The notes under the pieces are model-generated. The model was not told where the DNA came from and did not search any database. It saw only the letters and a program-made list of their open reading frames with translations. Positions 38,792 through 47,682 of a stretch of DNA of 64,000 nt are shown in pieces. The DNA lies in the NCBI GenBank assembly GCA_047605445.1, contig JASGFP010000003.1, positions 1-64,000 on the forward strand, in the 5' to 3' direction. This DNA is from JAJXWB01 sp047605445 (GTDB lineage Bacteria > Pseudomonadota > Alphaproteobacteria > Rhizobiales > Beijerinckiaceae). Position 1 is the stretch's first letter; every line of letters starts with the position of its first letter. The position numbers were made by a program, and so were the translations under genes.

Positions 38792-39787
38792 TCAGCCTCC
38801 CACCTTTCCACCCAGTTCATCCGCGATATGCGCGCGGATGATGTCGTCGAACGATGTCTCCGCCACGAAGCCGAGTTCGCGCGCGCGGCGCGCCTCGAAG
38901 CGCTCGGGCCAGCCCGAGACGATCTTCATGATGGCTTCGTCGGGCTTGCGCTCGATCAGCGATGCAGCGTCGGCGCCGGCGACGCGCCGCAGCGCATCGA
39001 TCTGTTCGCCGACGGTCACGCAGACGCCGGGCATGGAGAGATTGCGGCGCGGGCCGATCCTCTCGCCGTCGATGGTCGCCGCGTGCAGGATGAAATTCAC
39101 CGCCGCGCGCGGCGTGGCGTGGGTGTGCCGGACAGTCTCGGCGACCGGGAGGATCGCTTTCAGACCGACCAGCGGTTCGCGGATGATGTTGGAAAAGAAG
39201 CCGGACGCCGCGGCATTTGGTTTGCCGGGCCGCACGCAGATGGTCGGGAAACGCAAGCCGACGCCGTCGAAGAAGCCCTTGCGCGTAAAATCCGCCAGCA
39301 GGAATTCGCCGCAGGCCTTCTGCGCGCCGTAGCTGGTCAGCGGCGTCAGGTGGAATTCGTCCGGGATCGGGTCCGGGAAGGGCGCGCCGAACACGGCGAT
39401 GGATGAGGAAAACACGACGCGCGGCTTGTATTGGCCGCCGGACAGGATGTTCTCGGCGCGGATCGCGTCAAACAGGTAGCGCGTGCCGTCGAGATTGACG
39501 GCGTAGCCCTTGTCGAAATCGATCTCCGCCTCGCCTGACACGATCGCGGCGAGATGCACGATCAGGTCGGGGCGGTCGGCCATCAGTCGCGGCGCCAGCG
39601 CGCGGTCGGCGATATTGGCGGCCTCGCTCGTGACCTTGAAAGCAGCGCCCGGCAGGTCGCCGGCTGCGAAGACGTCGACCATGTGCAACGCCGTGACGGG
39701 CTTGCCGCCGATGCCGCCGTCCCTGGCGATCCGCTGGCAGAACTTGCGGCCGATCATGCCGGCCGCGCCGGTGACGAGCACTTTCAT
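38792..39787 (-). CDS. NAD-dependent epimerase/dehydratase, D-erythronate dehydrogenase-like
   Basis: 331 residues from the ATG at 39787. Extended SDR motifs: VLVTGAAGMIGRKFCQRIA, LHMVDVF with the acidic NAD-binding residue, VFSSSIAVFG and SYGAQKACGEFLLAD (YxxxK). The sequence matches the DenD family, which oxidises D-erythronate at C2 and starts the erythronate pathway. The linkage to a sugar importer, a hydroxyacid dehydrogenase and an IlvD/Edd dehydratase supports sugar-acid breakdown. The exact substrate is inferred. Confidence 0.85.
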   Translation of the reverse strand: MKVLVTGAAGMIGRKFCQRIARDGGIGGKPVTALHMVDVFAAGDLPGAAFKVTSEAANIADRALAPRLMADRPDLIVHLAAIVSGEAEIDFDKGYAVNLDGTRYLFDAIRAENILSGGQYKPRVVFSSSIAVFGAPFPDPIPDEFHLTPLTSYGAQKACGEFLLADFTRKGFFDGVGLRFPTICVRPGKPNAAASGFFSNIIREPLVGLKAILPVAETVRHTHATPRAAVNFILHAATIDGERIGPRRNLSMPGVCVTVGEQIDALRRVAGADAASLIERKPDEAIMKIVSGWPERFEARRARELGFVAETSFDDIIRAHIADELGGKVGG

Positions 39788-40011
39788 CGCGTTTCCCCTG
39801 TTTTTCGAGTTCTGTTGTAATTTCGCCACGTCAAATTTGACGATGGCCAAAGCTCTGTAAAGATTACGCAAGTGCGAGATGAGGCTATTGAGCCGAGCTT
39901 GCGTGGCGATCTATTCGAGCGGAATGCGGCCCGCCCCGCCTCATTCTGCCCGCATCCTCCCATCAACAGACGCTTCTCGGCTGAAAAGCCCCGTCCTTTC
40001 AGGAGTTGATT

Positions 40012-40347
40012 TTGAAGAAGACTGCGATTGTTCTTGGCATGACCATGCTCGCCACCGGCGCCGCCGAAGCTTCCTGGACCGGCAAGGCGTCCTATTACGG
40101 CGGCCGCGGTCGCACGGCGAGCGGCGGCCATGTCGGCCATCTGACCGCAGCGCATCGTTCGCTGCCGTTCGGCTCGAAGATCCGCGTGACCAACCTGCGC
40201 AACAAGCGTTCGGTGGTGGTGACGGTCAACGATCGCGGCCCCTTCGTGCGCGGTCGCATCGTCGACGTGTCCACGGGCGCCGCGGGCGTGCTCGGCATGA
40301 AGGCCTCGGGCGTCGCGCCCGTGCGCGTGGAACTGGTGTCGCGCTGA
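40012..40347 (+). CDS. Small RlpA-like (DPBB) secreted protein
   Basis: 111 residues from a TTG at 40012, 6 bp after AGGAG; a TTG at 40006 touches the site too closely. A signal peptide (KKTAIVLGMTMLATGAAEA) precedes a short double-psi barrel: GKASYYGGRGRTASGGHVGHLTAAHRSLPFGSKIRVTNLRNKRSVVVTVNDRGPFVRGRIVDVSTGAA. The Asp of VNDRGPF and the His of TAAHRSLP are the usual functional residues. It lacks the SPOR domain of full RlpA. It may cut denuded glycan strands. Confidence 0.88.
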   Translation: MKKTAIVLGMTMLATGAAEASWTGKASYYGGRGRTASGGHVGHLTAAHRSLPFGSKIRVTNLRNKRSVVVTVNDRGPFVRGRIVDVSTGAAGVLGMKASGVAPVRVELVSR

Positions 40348-40351
40348 CATG

Positions 40352-40494
40352 ATGCTTCCTCCCCCCTTGTGGGAGAGGGTTGAGGTTGCGGGTCGCGCAA
40401 TCCTGCCGGATTGGCGCTGTTTGACAGACGGCAGTTCTCGCAAGATTGCGCGACCCCCTCCCCCTCCCCACAGCGGGGAGGGGAGCTTGTTTCC
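40352..40494. repeat. Dispersed palindromic element with inner GATTGCGCGA/TCGCGCAATC arms
   Basis: Outer CCTCCCCCCTTGTGGGAG / CCCACAGCGGGGAGGGG; inner inverted arms GGGTCGCGCAATC (about 40391) and GATTGCGCGACCC (about 40443). It lies between convergent genes. Confidence 0.65.
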
Positions 40495-40505
40495 CGGCGT
40501 CGTTC

Positions 40506-41252
40506 TCAAATCGTCATGCCGCCGTCGACCATGTACATCTGGCCGGTCGTAAATGCGGCTTCGTCGGATGCGAGATAGACGGCGATGTCGGCGATCTCGC
40601 GCGCCGTGCCGAGGCGCCCCATCGGCTGACGTGCGACGAAGGATTCGCGCGCTGCGGCTTGCGTGATGCCGTTGGTCGCCGCCAGCGTCTCGATGCGCTG
40701 GTCGAGCGAGGGGCTCTGCACCGTGCCCGGCCCGATGGCGTTGCAGCGGATGTTCTTGCCGATGAAATCGGCCGCCACCGCCTTGGTCAGGCCGATCACC
40801 GCCGCCTTGGACGCGCCGTAGACGTGCCGGTTCGGCAGGCCGCGCACCGATGAGGCGATCGATGAAATGTTGACGATGGAGCCGCCGCCGCGCGCGATCA
40901 TGCCGGGCAGGAAGGCGCGAATCGTGCGGTGCATGCTCTTCACGTTCAGGTTGAACGAGAAGTCCCATTCATCGTCGCTCGTCGTCAGCGCCGTGCCGTG
41001 ATGCACGAAGCCGGCGCAGTTGAAGAGAATGTCGATGCCGCCAATCTCCTTCGCCATGGCCTCGACCGCCTCGGTCGAGAGCACGTCGAGCTTGCGGCAG
41101 TCGGCGCCCTTCAGCGGGGCGAGCAGCGCCTCGTTGAGATCGGTGGCGATCACATGCGCGCCTTCCTCAAGGAAGCGCTGCACGGTCGCCTGACCGATGC
41201 CGGCGCCCGCCGCCGTGCAGAACGCGATCTTGCCCTTCAACCTGCCGGCCAT
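40506..41252 (-). CDS. SDR dehydrogenase, sugar-acid type
   Basis: 248 residues with GGAGAG before the ATG. Motifs: CTAAGAGIGQATVQRFLEEGAHVIATDLN (the Asp after beta-2 favours NAD), NCAGFVHHG, NISSIASSVRG, YGASKAA and TGQMYMVDGGMTI. It resembles 2-keto-3-deoxy-L-fuconate dehydrogenase and related BDH2-like enzymes. Position near DenD-like and IlvD-like genes supports a sugar-acid role; the substrate is not shown. Confidence 0.87.
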   Translation of the reverse strand: MAGRLKGKIAFCTAAGAGIGQATVQRFLEEGAHVIATDLNEALLAPLKGADCRKLDVLSTEAVEAMAKEIGGIDILFNCAGFVHHGTALTTSDDEWDFSFNLNVKSMHRTIRAFLPGMIARGGGSIVNISSIASSVRGLPNRHVYGASKAAVIGLTKAVAADFIGKNIRCNAIGPGTVQSPSLDQRIETLAATNGITQAAARESFVARQPMGRLGTAREIADIAVYLASDEAAFTTGQMYMVDGGMTI

Positions 41253-41253
41253 C

Positions 41254-41709
41254 TTACTCTCCCTGATCCAGTTTCTTGATCATGTTGACGCGGATGCGAT
41301 CGGACATCGCCTCCCGCGATTCCTCCACAAAGCCGTGGCGCGCGTACCATTCGATATTCGAGAGGTAGAGGCTTGCCGTATAGAGGCGGATGACGCCGCG
41401 CTTCTCGTCGCGGGCGCGCTTCTCGGCGAGCGCCAGCAGGCCGCGCCCGACGCCCGTTCCGCGCGCCTTCGGGTGAGTCGCGACGCTCCAGATCAGCATG
41501 TCGCCGTCGCGGAATTCGAGCGCCAGCGCGCCGTCTGGATTGTTGCGCGGGCCGGCAAGCCAGACTTCCATGTCGCGCAGGATCGTTGCGTAGTCCGCCT
41601 GCAAGGGGATGGGCGTCGCGCCGAGGATGCGCTCGTTTTCGGCATAGGCGGCGCGCTGCAACGCTTCCAGCGCGGCGCAATCGTCGTCCGTCGCGCGACG
41701 CAGGATCAT
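41254..41709 (-). CDS. GNAT N-acetyltransferase
   Basis: 151 residues from the ATG at 41709, which overlaps the previous gene's stop (ATGA). It has the core MLIWSVATHPKARGTGVGRGLLALAEKRARDEKR with the acetyl-CoA loop, then NIEWYARHGFVEESRE. The substrate is unknown. It is coupled to another acetyltransferase upstream and sits 1 bp before the end of the SDR gene start region. Confidence 0.85.
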   Translation of the reverse strand: MILRRATDDDCAALEALQRAAYAENERILGATPIPLQADYATILRDMEVWLAGPRNNPDGALALEFRDGDMLIWSVATHPKARGTGVGRGLLALAEKRARDEKRGVIRLYTASLYLSNIEWYARHGFVEESREAMSDRIRVNMIKKLDQGE

Positions 41710-42407
41710 CCGAGGCCGCCCGCGCCCATCAGCGCGCCGAGGCTTGCGCGCTGCTTGCCGTCCGCGTCGAAATTGCCGGGCGCAAGCCAGGTCTCGAACG
41801 CCTTGCGGCGGGCGGGCCAATCTCCATCGAGCATGGCGAACCAGGCCGTGTCCCGGCTGCGGCCCTTCACGATCATGTGCTGGCGGAACATGCCTTCGTA
41901 GGAGAAGCCGAGACGCAGCGCCGCGTTCTTTGAGGGCGCGTTGAGGTCGTTGCACTTCCACTCGAAACGGCGATAGCCGAGATCGTCGAAAATGTAGCGG
42001 GCGAGCAGAAAGATCGCCTCCGTCGAGCCGGTCGTACGCTGCAGCGGCGTGCCGAAGGTGATGCCGCCGACCTCGATCGCGCGATTGGGCGGATCGATGC
42101 GCATGAGCGTGAGCGCGCCGACCGTCCTGCCCGACTTGTCGATCACGGCCCAGGCGAGGGGATCGGCGAGTTGCGCCGCATTGGCGACCCAGTTCTGGAA
42201 GCTCGCAAAGTCCGGATAGGGGCCGGTGAACAGATAGCGCCAGATGTCTTCGCGATCATTGCCATGCGTGGCTTCATAGAGATCGCGCGCATGTTCCAGT
42301 GCGAGCGGTTCGAGGCGGACATAGGCGCCGTCGAATACGCGCCGCTCCGGACGCGGCGCTGGCGTCGCGTCGACCGGCGGACCTATGGGGGCGGGCGTGT
42401 TCGACAT
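41706..42407 (-). CDS. RimJ/RimL-type GNAT acetyltransferase
   Basis: 233 residues. The pattern RRVFDGAYVRLEPLALEHARDLYEATHG, WAVIDKSGRTVGALTLMRIDPPNRAIEVGGITFG, LARYIFDDLGYRRFEWKCNDLNAPSKNAALRLGFSYEGMFRQHMIVKGRSRDTAWFAML matches the YdaF/RimL subgroup, which acetylates protein N-termini or small amines. A REP element lies between it and the dehydratase gene upstream. Confidence 0.9.
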   Translation of the reverse strand: MSNTPAPIGPPVDATPAPRPERRVFDGAYVRLEPLALEHARDLYEATHGNDREDIWRYLFTGPYPDFASFQNWVANAAQLADPLAWAVIDKSGRTVGALTLMRIDPPNRAIEVGGITFGTPLQRTTGSTEAIFLLARYIFDDLGYRRFEWKCNDLNAPSKNAALRLGFSYEGMFRQHMIVKGRSRDTAWFAMLDGDWPARRKAFETWLAPGNFDADGKQRASLGALMGAGGLG

Positions 42408-42425
42408 GCGGCTGTCTCGCTAGTC

Positions 42426-42512
42426 CGTCATTGCGAGCGAAGCGAAGCAATCCATCCAGCAGAGAATCATCAGGGGATGGATTGCTTCGTCGCTTCGCTC
42501 CTCGCAATGACG
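42426..42512. repeat. REP/BIME element (CGTCATTGCGAGCGAAGC type)
   Basis: Arms GTCATTGCGAGCGAAGCGAA (from 42427) and the near inverse TTCGTCGCTTCGCTCCTCGC (from 42486) frame a short loop. This is a very common REP sequence of alphaproteobacteria. It lies between the acetyltransferase and dehydratase genes. Confidence 0.9.
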
Positions 42513-42522
42513 GGTGGGAAGA

Positions 42523-44340
42523 CTAATGATTGTCGCGTGGCACCGGCGAGACATGCGCCACGTCCTTGAATTCGACCGCCGGCTTCAAGACCATGCCTTC
42601 GTCGAATTGCGCGACCATCGAGCGCTGGATTTCCTGCCAGGGCGTCTGGCTCTTCGGATAGGGGAAGCCGCCTCGCTTCTGCAGGTCGGCCCGGCGCAGC
42701 GCGAGCTCGGCGTCCGAAATCTTGATGTCCGCCGTGCCCTTGCGCAGGTCGATGCGCACGATGTCGTTGGTGCGCAGGAGCGCAAGGCCGCCGCCGACGG
42801 CGGCTTCGGGCGCGGCGTTGAGGATCGACGGCGAACCCGACGTGCCCGATTGCCGCCCGTCGCCGATGCAGGGCAGCGAGGTAATCCCCCGCTTGATGAG
42901 GGCGGCGGGCGGCTGCATGTTCACGACCTCCGCGCCGCCTGGGTAGCCGATCGGCCCGGTGCCGCGGACGAACAGCAGGCAGTGCTCGTCGATCTTGAGC
43001 GCCTCGTCGTCGATGCGGTGGTGATAGTCCTCCGGCCCCTCGAACACGATGGCGCGGCCTTCGAAGGCGTCCGGGTCCTTCGGGTTCGAGAGGTAGCGGT
43101 CGCGGAATTCCTTCGAGATGACCGAGGTCTTCATCACCGCGGAATCGAAGAGGTTGCCTTTCAGGATGATGAAGCCGGCGTCTTCCATCATCGGCTTGTC
43201 GATCGGCTTGATGACATCGGCGTCCGTGACTTCGCGGCCCCGGCAATTGTCGCCCATCGTCCTGCCGTTGATGGTCAGCGCATCCTCGTGGATCAGCTTG
43301 CGCTTCATCAGTTCGTTCATCACGGCGGGCAGGCCGCCGGCGCGGTAATATTCCTCGCCGAGATAGAAGCCCGCCGGCTGCATGTTGACGAGCAGCGGCA
43401 CCTTGTGCCCGACCTTTTCCCAGTCCTCGACGTTCAGCTCGACGCCGACATGGCGCGCGATGGCGTTGATGTGGATCGGCGCGTTGGTGGAGCCGCCGAT
43501 CGCGCTGTTGGCGACGATGACGTTTTCGAGCGCCTTGCGGGTGATGATGTCGGAGGGTTTCAGATCCTCCCAGACGATCTCGACGGCGCGCTTGCCGGTC
43601 TCGTAGGCGATCTGCCCGCGCTCGCGGTAGGGCGCGGGAATGGCCGCGCAGCCGGGCAGGCTCATGCCGAGCGCCTCGGCCAGCGCATTCATGGTGGAGG
43701 CCGTGCCCATCGTGTTGCAATGGCCGACGGAGGGCGCAGACGAGGTGACCGCGTCCATGAATTCGTCGGCCGTGATGCGGCCGGCCGCATGTTCCTCGCG
43801 CGCCTTCCACGCGACGGTGCCGGAGCCTGCGCGCTGCCCGCGCCACCAGCCGTTGAGCATGGGCCCGCCGGAGAGGACAATGGCCGGAATGTTCACGGTC
43901 GCGGCGGCCATGATGCAGGCGGGCGTGGTCTTGTCGCAGCCGGTCGTCAGCACCACGCCGTCCAGCGGATAGCCGTAGAGCAGTTCGACGAGGCCGAGAT
44001 AGGCGAGGTTGCGGTCGAGCGTCGCGGTCGGGCGCTTGCCGGTCTCCTGGATCGGATGGACTGGAAATTCGAAGGCGATGCCGCCGGCCGCCACGATGCC
44101 CTCGCGCACGCGCTTGGCGAGGTCGAGATGGTGGCGGTTGCACGGGGAGAGGTCCGAACCCGTCTGCGCGATGCCGATGATCGGCTTGCCCGATTGCAAC
44201 TCGCCGCGGGTGAGGCCGAAATTGAGATAGCGCTCGATATAGAGCGCGGTCATGCCGGGGTTTTCTGGATTGTCGAACCAGAGCTGCGAGCGGAGCTTCC
44301 GCTTGCCTTTGGGGGCGCTCACCCCGTTTCCACCCGCCAT
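42523..44340 (-). CDS. IlvD/Edd family dehydratase, probably sugar-acid type
   Basis: 605 residues. Iron-sulphur cluster Cys residues lie in DLSPCNRHHLDLA, TTGCDKTTPACIMAAATVNIPAIVLSGGPMLNGW and VGHCNTMGTASTMNALAEALG; the catalytic Ser region is SGTSGSPSILNAAPEAAVGGGLALL. The C-terminal QTPWQEIQRSMVAQFDEGMVLKPAVEF is typical of L-arabonate/D-xylonate-type dehydratases rather than of IlvD. It removes water from an aldonate to give a 2-keto-3-deoxy-sugar acid. The neighbouring SDR and importer support this. Confidence 0.92.
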   Translation of the reverse strand: MAGGNGVSAPKGKRKLRSQLWFDNPENPGMTALYIERYLNFGLTRGELQSGKPIIGIAQTGSDLSPCNRHHLDLAKRVREGIVAAGGIAFEFPVHPIQETGKRPTATLDRNLAYLGLVELLYGYPLDGVVLTTGCDKTTPACIMAAATVNIPAIVLSGGPMLNGWWRGQRAGSGTVAWKAREEHAAGRITADEFMDAVTSSAPSVGHCNTMGTASTMNALAEALGMSLPGCAAIPAPYRERGQIAYETGKRAVEIVWEDLKPSDIITRKALENVIVANSAIGGSTNAPIHINAIARHVGVELNVEDWEKVGHKVPLLVNMQPAGFYLGEEYYRAGGLPAVMNELMKRKLIHEDALTINGRTMGDNCRGREVTDADVIKPIDKPMMEDAGFIILKGNLFDSAVMKTSVISKEFRDRYLSNPKDPDAFEGRAIVFEGPEDYHHRIDDEALKIDEHCLLFVRGTGPIGYPGGAEVVNMQPPAALIKRGITSLPCIGDGRQSGTSGSPSILNAAPEAAVGGGLALLRTNDIVRIDLRKGTADIKISDAELALRRADLQKRGGFPYPKSQTPWQEIQRSMVAQFDEGMVLKPAVEFKDVAHVSPVPRDNH

Positions 44341-44418
44341 TTCGTCGACTCCCGAATTTCTTGTGCAGCTAGAATGCTACCTCGGGGAAGGGGGGTCAAT
44401 TCGGCGGGCGCATGGCTG

Positions 44419-44706
44419 TCAGACGCCTTCGACCAGAACAAGGTTGGCCGAGGAACATTCGTCGCGGATCGACTTCAGGCCCTGATAGACCGGGCCGTGG
44501 TAGAAGCCCTCCGCCGCCGCCTTCGAGGGGAATTCGAGGACGACGAGACGGCGCGGCGACCAGTCGCCCTCGTAGACCTCGTGACGCCCGCCGCGCACGA
44601 GGTAGCGCGCGCCGGCGGCTTCGAGGGCCGGTTTCACGGCGGCCATGAAATCCTGATAGCGGGCCATGTCGCGGATTTCGACGTCGAATATGATGTAGGC
44701 GGCCAT
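44419..44706 (-). CDS. DUF1330 family protein
   Basis: 95 residues with GGAGGAG before the ATG. The sequence MAAYIIFDVEIRDMARYQDFMAAVKPALEAAGARYLVRGG and LVVLEFPSKAAAEGFYHGPVYQGLKSIR is the DUF1330 ferredoxin-like fold. Function is unknown; relatives are small cytosolic dimeric proteins. Confidence 0.9.
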   Translation of the reverse strand: MAAYIIFDVEIRDMARYQDFMAAVKPALEAAGARYLVRGGRHEVYEGDWSPRRLVVLEFPSKAAAEGFYHGPVYQGLKSIRDECSSANLVLVEGV

Positions 44707-44874
44707 ACGCTTCTCCTCCGAGCGGGCAACCTAGCGGGATTTGCAAGGGAAACGAAAGGACCGCGACTTGCGGTCGGGATCGGGTCGCAGCTAGGTTGCG
44801 GGCGCAGCCGCGGCGAAACCGATCATGCACAAGACGGGCGCGGCTCCTGCTTTTCCGCGCATGAGGAGCGCCCG

Positions 44875-46056
44875 ATGACACCTGACCGCAGAAGCGCCGC
44901 CATCGTCGGCTGGCGCCATTCGCCGTTCGGCAAACTGGATGCGCCCGATATCGAGGCGCTGATCGCCGGCGTGGCGCAGGGCGCGCTCGATGATGCCGGG
45001 ATCGGCGCGGGGGATGTCGATTTCGTCACCGTCGGCGTTCTCAACAATGGCTTCTCCAAGCAGGGCTTCGAGGCGGGGCTCGTCTCGGCGGCCCTGCCGG
45101 AACTCGCGCATACGCCGGCCATGCATGTGGAGAACGCATGTGCGACAGGTTCGGCGGCGATCTATGCGGCGATGGATTTCATCGAATCCGGCCGCGGCCG
45201 GATCGCGCTGGTCATCGGCGCGGAGAAGATGACGTCGACGCCGACCGCGGAGGTTGGCGATATCCTGCTTTCGGCCTGCTACCGCAAGGAGGAGGGCGGC
45301 GTCGAGAACGGTTTCGCCAGCATTTTCGGGCAGATCGCGTCCAGCTATTTCCAGCGCTACGGCGACCGCTCGGCCGAGCTCGCGATGATCGCGGCCAAGA
45401 ACCACGTCCATGGCCTCGCCAACCCTTACGCGCACATGCGCAAGGATTTCGGCTTCGATTTCTGCAACACCGTTTCCGACAAGAATCCGCGCGTGGCCGG
45501 GCCGCTGCGCCGCACCGATTGCTCGCTCGTGTCGGACGGCGCCGCCGCTCTCGTGCTGGCCGACGCCGAGACCGCCGCGACCATGCGGCGCGCCGTCGCC
45601 TTCCGCGCGCGGGCGCAGGTCAACGATTATCTGCCGCTGTCGAAGCGCGATCTCACGGCCTTCGAAGGCGCGCGGCGCGCCTGGGCGAAGGCCAAGGAGG
45701 ACGCTGGCGTCACGCTCGACGACCTCAGCCTCGTCGAGACGCACGACTGCTTCACCATGGCCGAGATGATCGAATACGAGGCGATGGGCCTCGCCAAGCC
45801 GGGCGAAGGCTGGAAGATCGCGCGCGAAGGCGTGACGCGGCGCGGCGGCAAGCTGCCAGTCAATCTGTCGGGCGGGCTGAAGTCGCGCGGCCACCCGATC
45901 GGCGCGACGGGGGTCTCGCAGCATGTGATGGCGGCCATGCAACTGACCGGCGAGGCCGGCGACATGCAGCTCGACGGCGCCAATCTCGCCGGCGTGTTCA
46001 ACATGGGCGGCGCGGGCGTCGCCAATTACGTTTCGATCCTCGAGCGGTTGAAGTGA
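44875..46056 (+). CDS. Thiolase-like acetyl-CoA acetyltransferase
   Basis: 393 residues from the ATG at 44875 with GAGGAG before it. The reactive Cys lies in HVENACATGSAAIYAAMDFI and the C-terminal GHP motif in LKSRGHPIGATGVSQHVMAAMQLTG. The protein belongs to the SCP2-type thiolase branch, without the second Cys of degradative thiolases (CxG is replaced by NMGGAG), so it may act in condensation or in side-chain shortening with a partner. The ligase gene overlaps its stop (GTGA), which suggests coupled activation and cleavage of an acid. Confidence 0.88.
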   Translation: MTPDRRSAAIVGWRHSPFGKLDAPDIEALIAGVAQGALDDAGIGAGDVDFVTVGVLNNGFSKQGFEAGLVSAALPELAHTPAMHVENACATGSAAIYAAMDFIESGRGRIALVIGAEKMTSTPTAEVGDILLSACYRKEEGGVENGFASIFGQIASSYFQRYGDRSAELAMIAAKNHVHGLANPYAHMRKDFGFDFCNTVSDKNPRVAGPLRRTDCSLVSDGAAALVLADAETAATMRRAVAFRARAQVNDYLPLSKRDLTAFEGARRAWAKAKEDAGVTLDDLSLVETHDCFTMAEMIEYEAMGLAKPGEGWKIAREGVTRRGGKLPVNLSGGLKSRGHPIGATGVSQHVMAAMQLTGEAGDMQLDGANLAGVFNMGGAGVANYVSILERLK

Positions 46057-47681
46057 GCGACGCAGCGTCGCACGGCGGCTTCGCGCGTTCCTCGAACCGC
46101 GTGGCGAATCTCGCCCATGCGCTGCGCCAGAACGCGCGGCGCTTTGCCGATCTGCCGGGACTGATCTGGGGCGAGAAAAGCTGGAACTGGGTCGCGATCG
46201 AGCGCGACGTCAATGCGCTTGCCGCCGCACTGTCGGCGCGCGGGATCGGCAAGGGCGATGCGCTGATCGTCCATTCCAAGAACACGGCCCAGATGTTCTT
46301 CTCGCTGTTCGCCGCGTTCAAGCTCGGCGCGATCTGGGTGCCGACGAATTTTCGTCTGACGCCGGACGAAGTCGTCTACCTCGCCGCGTTCTCGCGCGCG
46401 AAGGGCTTTCTTTGCCACGGCGACTTCCCCGGCCATGCGGAAGCCGTTCGCGCGGGCGCGCCGAATGTGGAATTCATCTGGCGGCTCGACGAACAGACCA
46501 GGTCCGGCGCCTTCGGCGAGAGCGACGTCGCGCCGCAGATCGCAGCGCATCGCGGGCAAAGAATCGCGGATGCGGCGGTCGAATATAACGATCCATGCTG
46601 GTATTTCTTCACCTCGGGCACGACGGGCCGCTCCAAGGCGGCTGTGCTGACGCATGGCCAGATGGCTTTCGTGACGACCAATCATCTGGCCGATCTCCTG
46701 CCCGGCGCGACGCACGAAGACGCCTCGCTCGTCGTCGCGCCGCTCAGCCACGGCGCTGGCATCCACCAGCTCAACATCGTCGCGCGGGGCGCGCCGACCA
46801 TTCTGCTGCCAAGCGAGAAATTCGACGTCGAAGAAGCCTGGCGGCTGATCGAGACATATCGCGTCACCAATATTTTCACCGTGCCGACCATCCTCAAGAT
46901 GCTGGTCGAGCATGAGGCCGTCGACAGGTTCGATCATTCGACGCTGCGCGCGGTGATCTACGCCGGCGCGCCGATGTATCGGGAGGACCAGAAGTACGCG
47001 CTGAAGAAGCTCGGCAAGGTCATCACGCAATATTTCGGGCTGGGCGAAGTCACCGGCAATATCACCGTGCTGCCGCCCGCCCTGCACGACCCGGAAGACC
47101 AGGCCAACACGAAATTCGGCACCTGCGGCTACGAGCGATCAGGCATGCAGGTCTCGATCCAGAACGATGCGGGCGCGGAATTGCAGCCCTTCGAGACCGG
47201 CGAAATCTGCGTGATCGGGCCGGGCGTGTTCGCCGGCTATTTCGACAATCCCGACGCCAATTCCAAGGCGTTTCGCGACGGCTGGTTCCGCACCGGCGAT
47301 CTTGGCCATATGGACGAACAGGGGTTCGTCTACATCACCGGGCGCGCGTCCGACATGTTCATCTCCGGCGGATCGAACATCTATCCGCGCGAGATCGAGG
47401 AGAAGATTCTCGCCCATCCCGCCATCGTCGAATGCGCCGTGCTCGGCGTGCCCGACCGGTTGTGGGGCGAGGTCGGCGTCGCGGTCTGCGTGGCCCGCGC
47501 GGCGATCGACGAGGCGGCGCTCGCCGAATATCTCGCGCCGAAAGTGCCGCGCTACAAAATGCCGAAGCGCTTCTTCTTCTGGGACGAACTGCCGAAATCC
47601 GGCTATGGAAAAATCCCGAAACGCCTCGTCAAGGACGAACTCGAGGCGCGGGGCCTGGTGACTGTGGACGGCGTCGCCTGA
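46053..47681 (+). CDS. AMP-binding acyl-CoA ligase
   Basis: 542 residues from a GTG at 46053 overlapping the thiolase stop. The P-loop FFTSGTTGRSKAAVLTHGQ, core motif YFGLGEVTGN, and GWFRTGDLGHMDEQGFVYITGRASDMFISGGSNIYPREIEEKI are canonical; the catalytic Lys is in KSGYGKIPKRLV. It forms an acyl-CoA from a carboxylic acid with ATP. The substrate is unknown, possibly an aromatic or medium-chain acid. Confidence 0.93.
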   Translation: MSDAASHGGFARSSNRVANLAHALRQNARRFADLPGLIWGEKSWNWVAIERDVNALAAALSARGIGKGDALIVHSKNTAQMFFSLFAAFKLGAIWVPTNFRLTPDEVVYLAAFSRAKGFLCHGDFPGHAEAVRAGAPNVEFIWRLDEQTRSGAFGESDVAPQIAAHRGQRIADAAVEYNDPCWYFFTSGTTGRSKAAVLTHGQMAFVTTNHLADLLPGATHEDASLVVAPLSHGAGIHQLNIVARGAPTILLPSEKFDVEEAWRLIETYRVTNIFTVPTILKMLVEHEAVDRFDHSTLRAVIYAGAPMYREDQKYALKKLGKVITQYFGLGEVTGNITVLPPALHDPEDQANTKFGTCGYERSGMQVSIQNDAGAELQPFETGEICVIGPGVFAGYFDNPDANSKAFRDGWFRTGDLGHMDEQGFVYITGRASDMFISGGSNIYPREIEEKILAHPAIVECAVLGVPDRLWGEVGVAVCVARAAIDEAALAEYLAPKVPRYKMPKRFFFWDELPKSGYGKIPKRLVKDELEARGLVTVDGVA

Positions 47682-47682
47682 C

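Noticed and set aside
42514..44874. Plus-strand frame in front of the thiolase-like gene, joining it into a 1,180-codon frame
   Set aside because: The first 787 codons are antisense to the dehydratase gene; the real thiolase start is the ATG at 44875 with a ribosome site.
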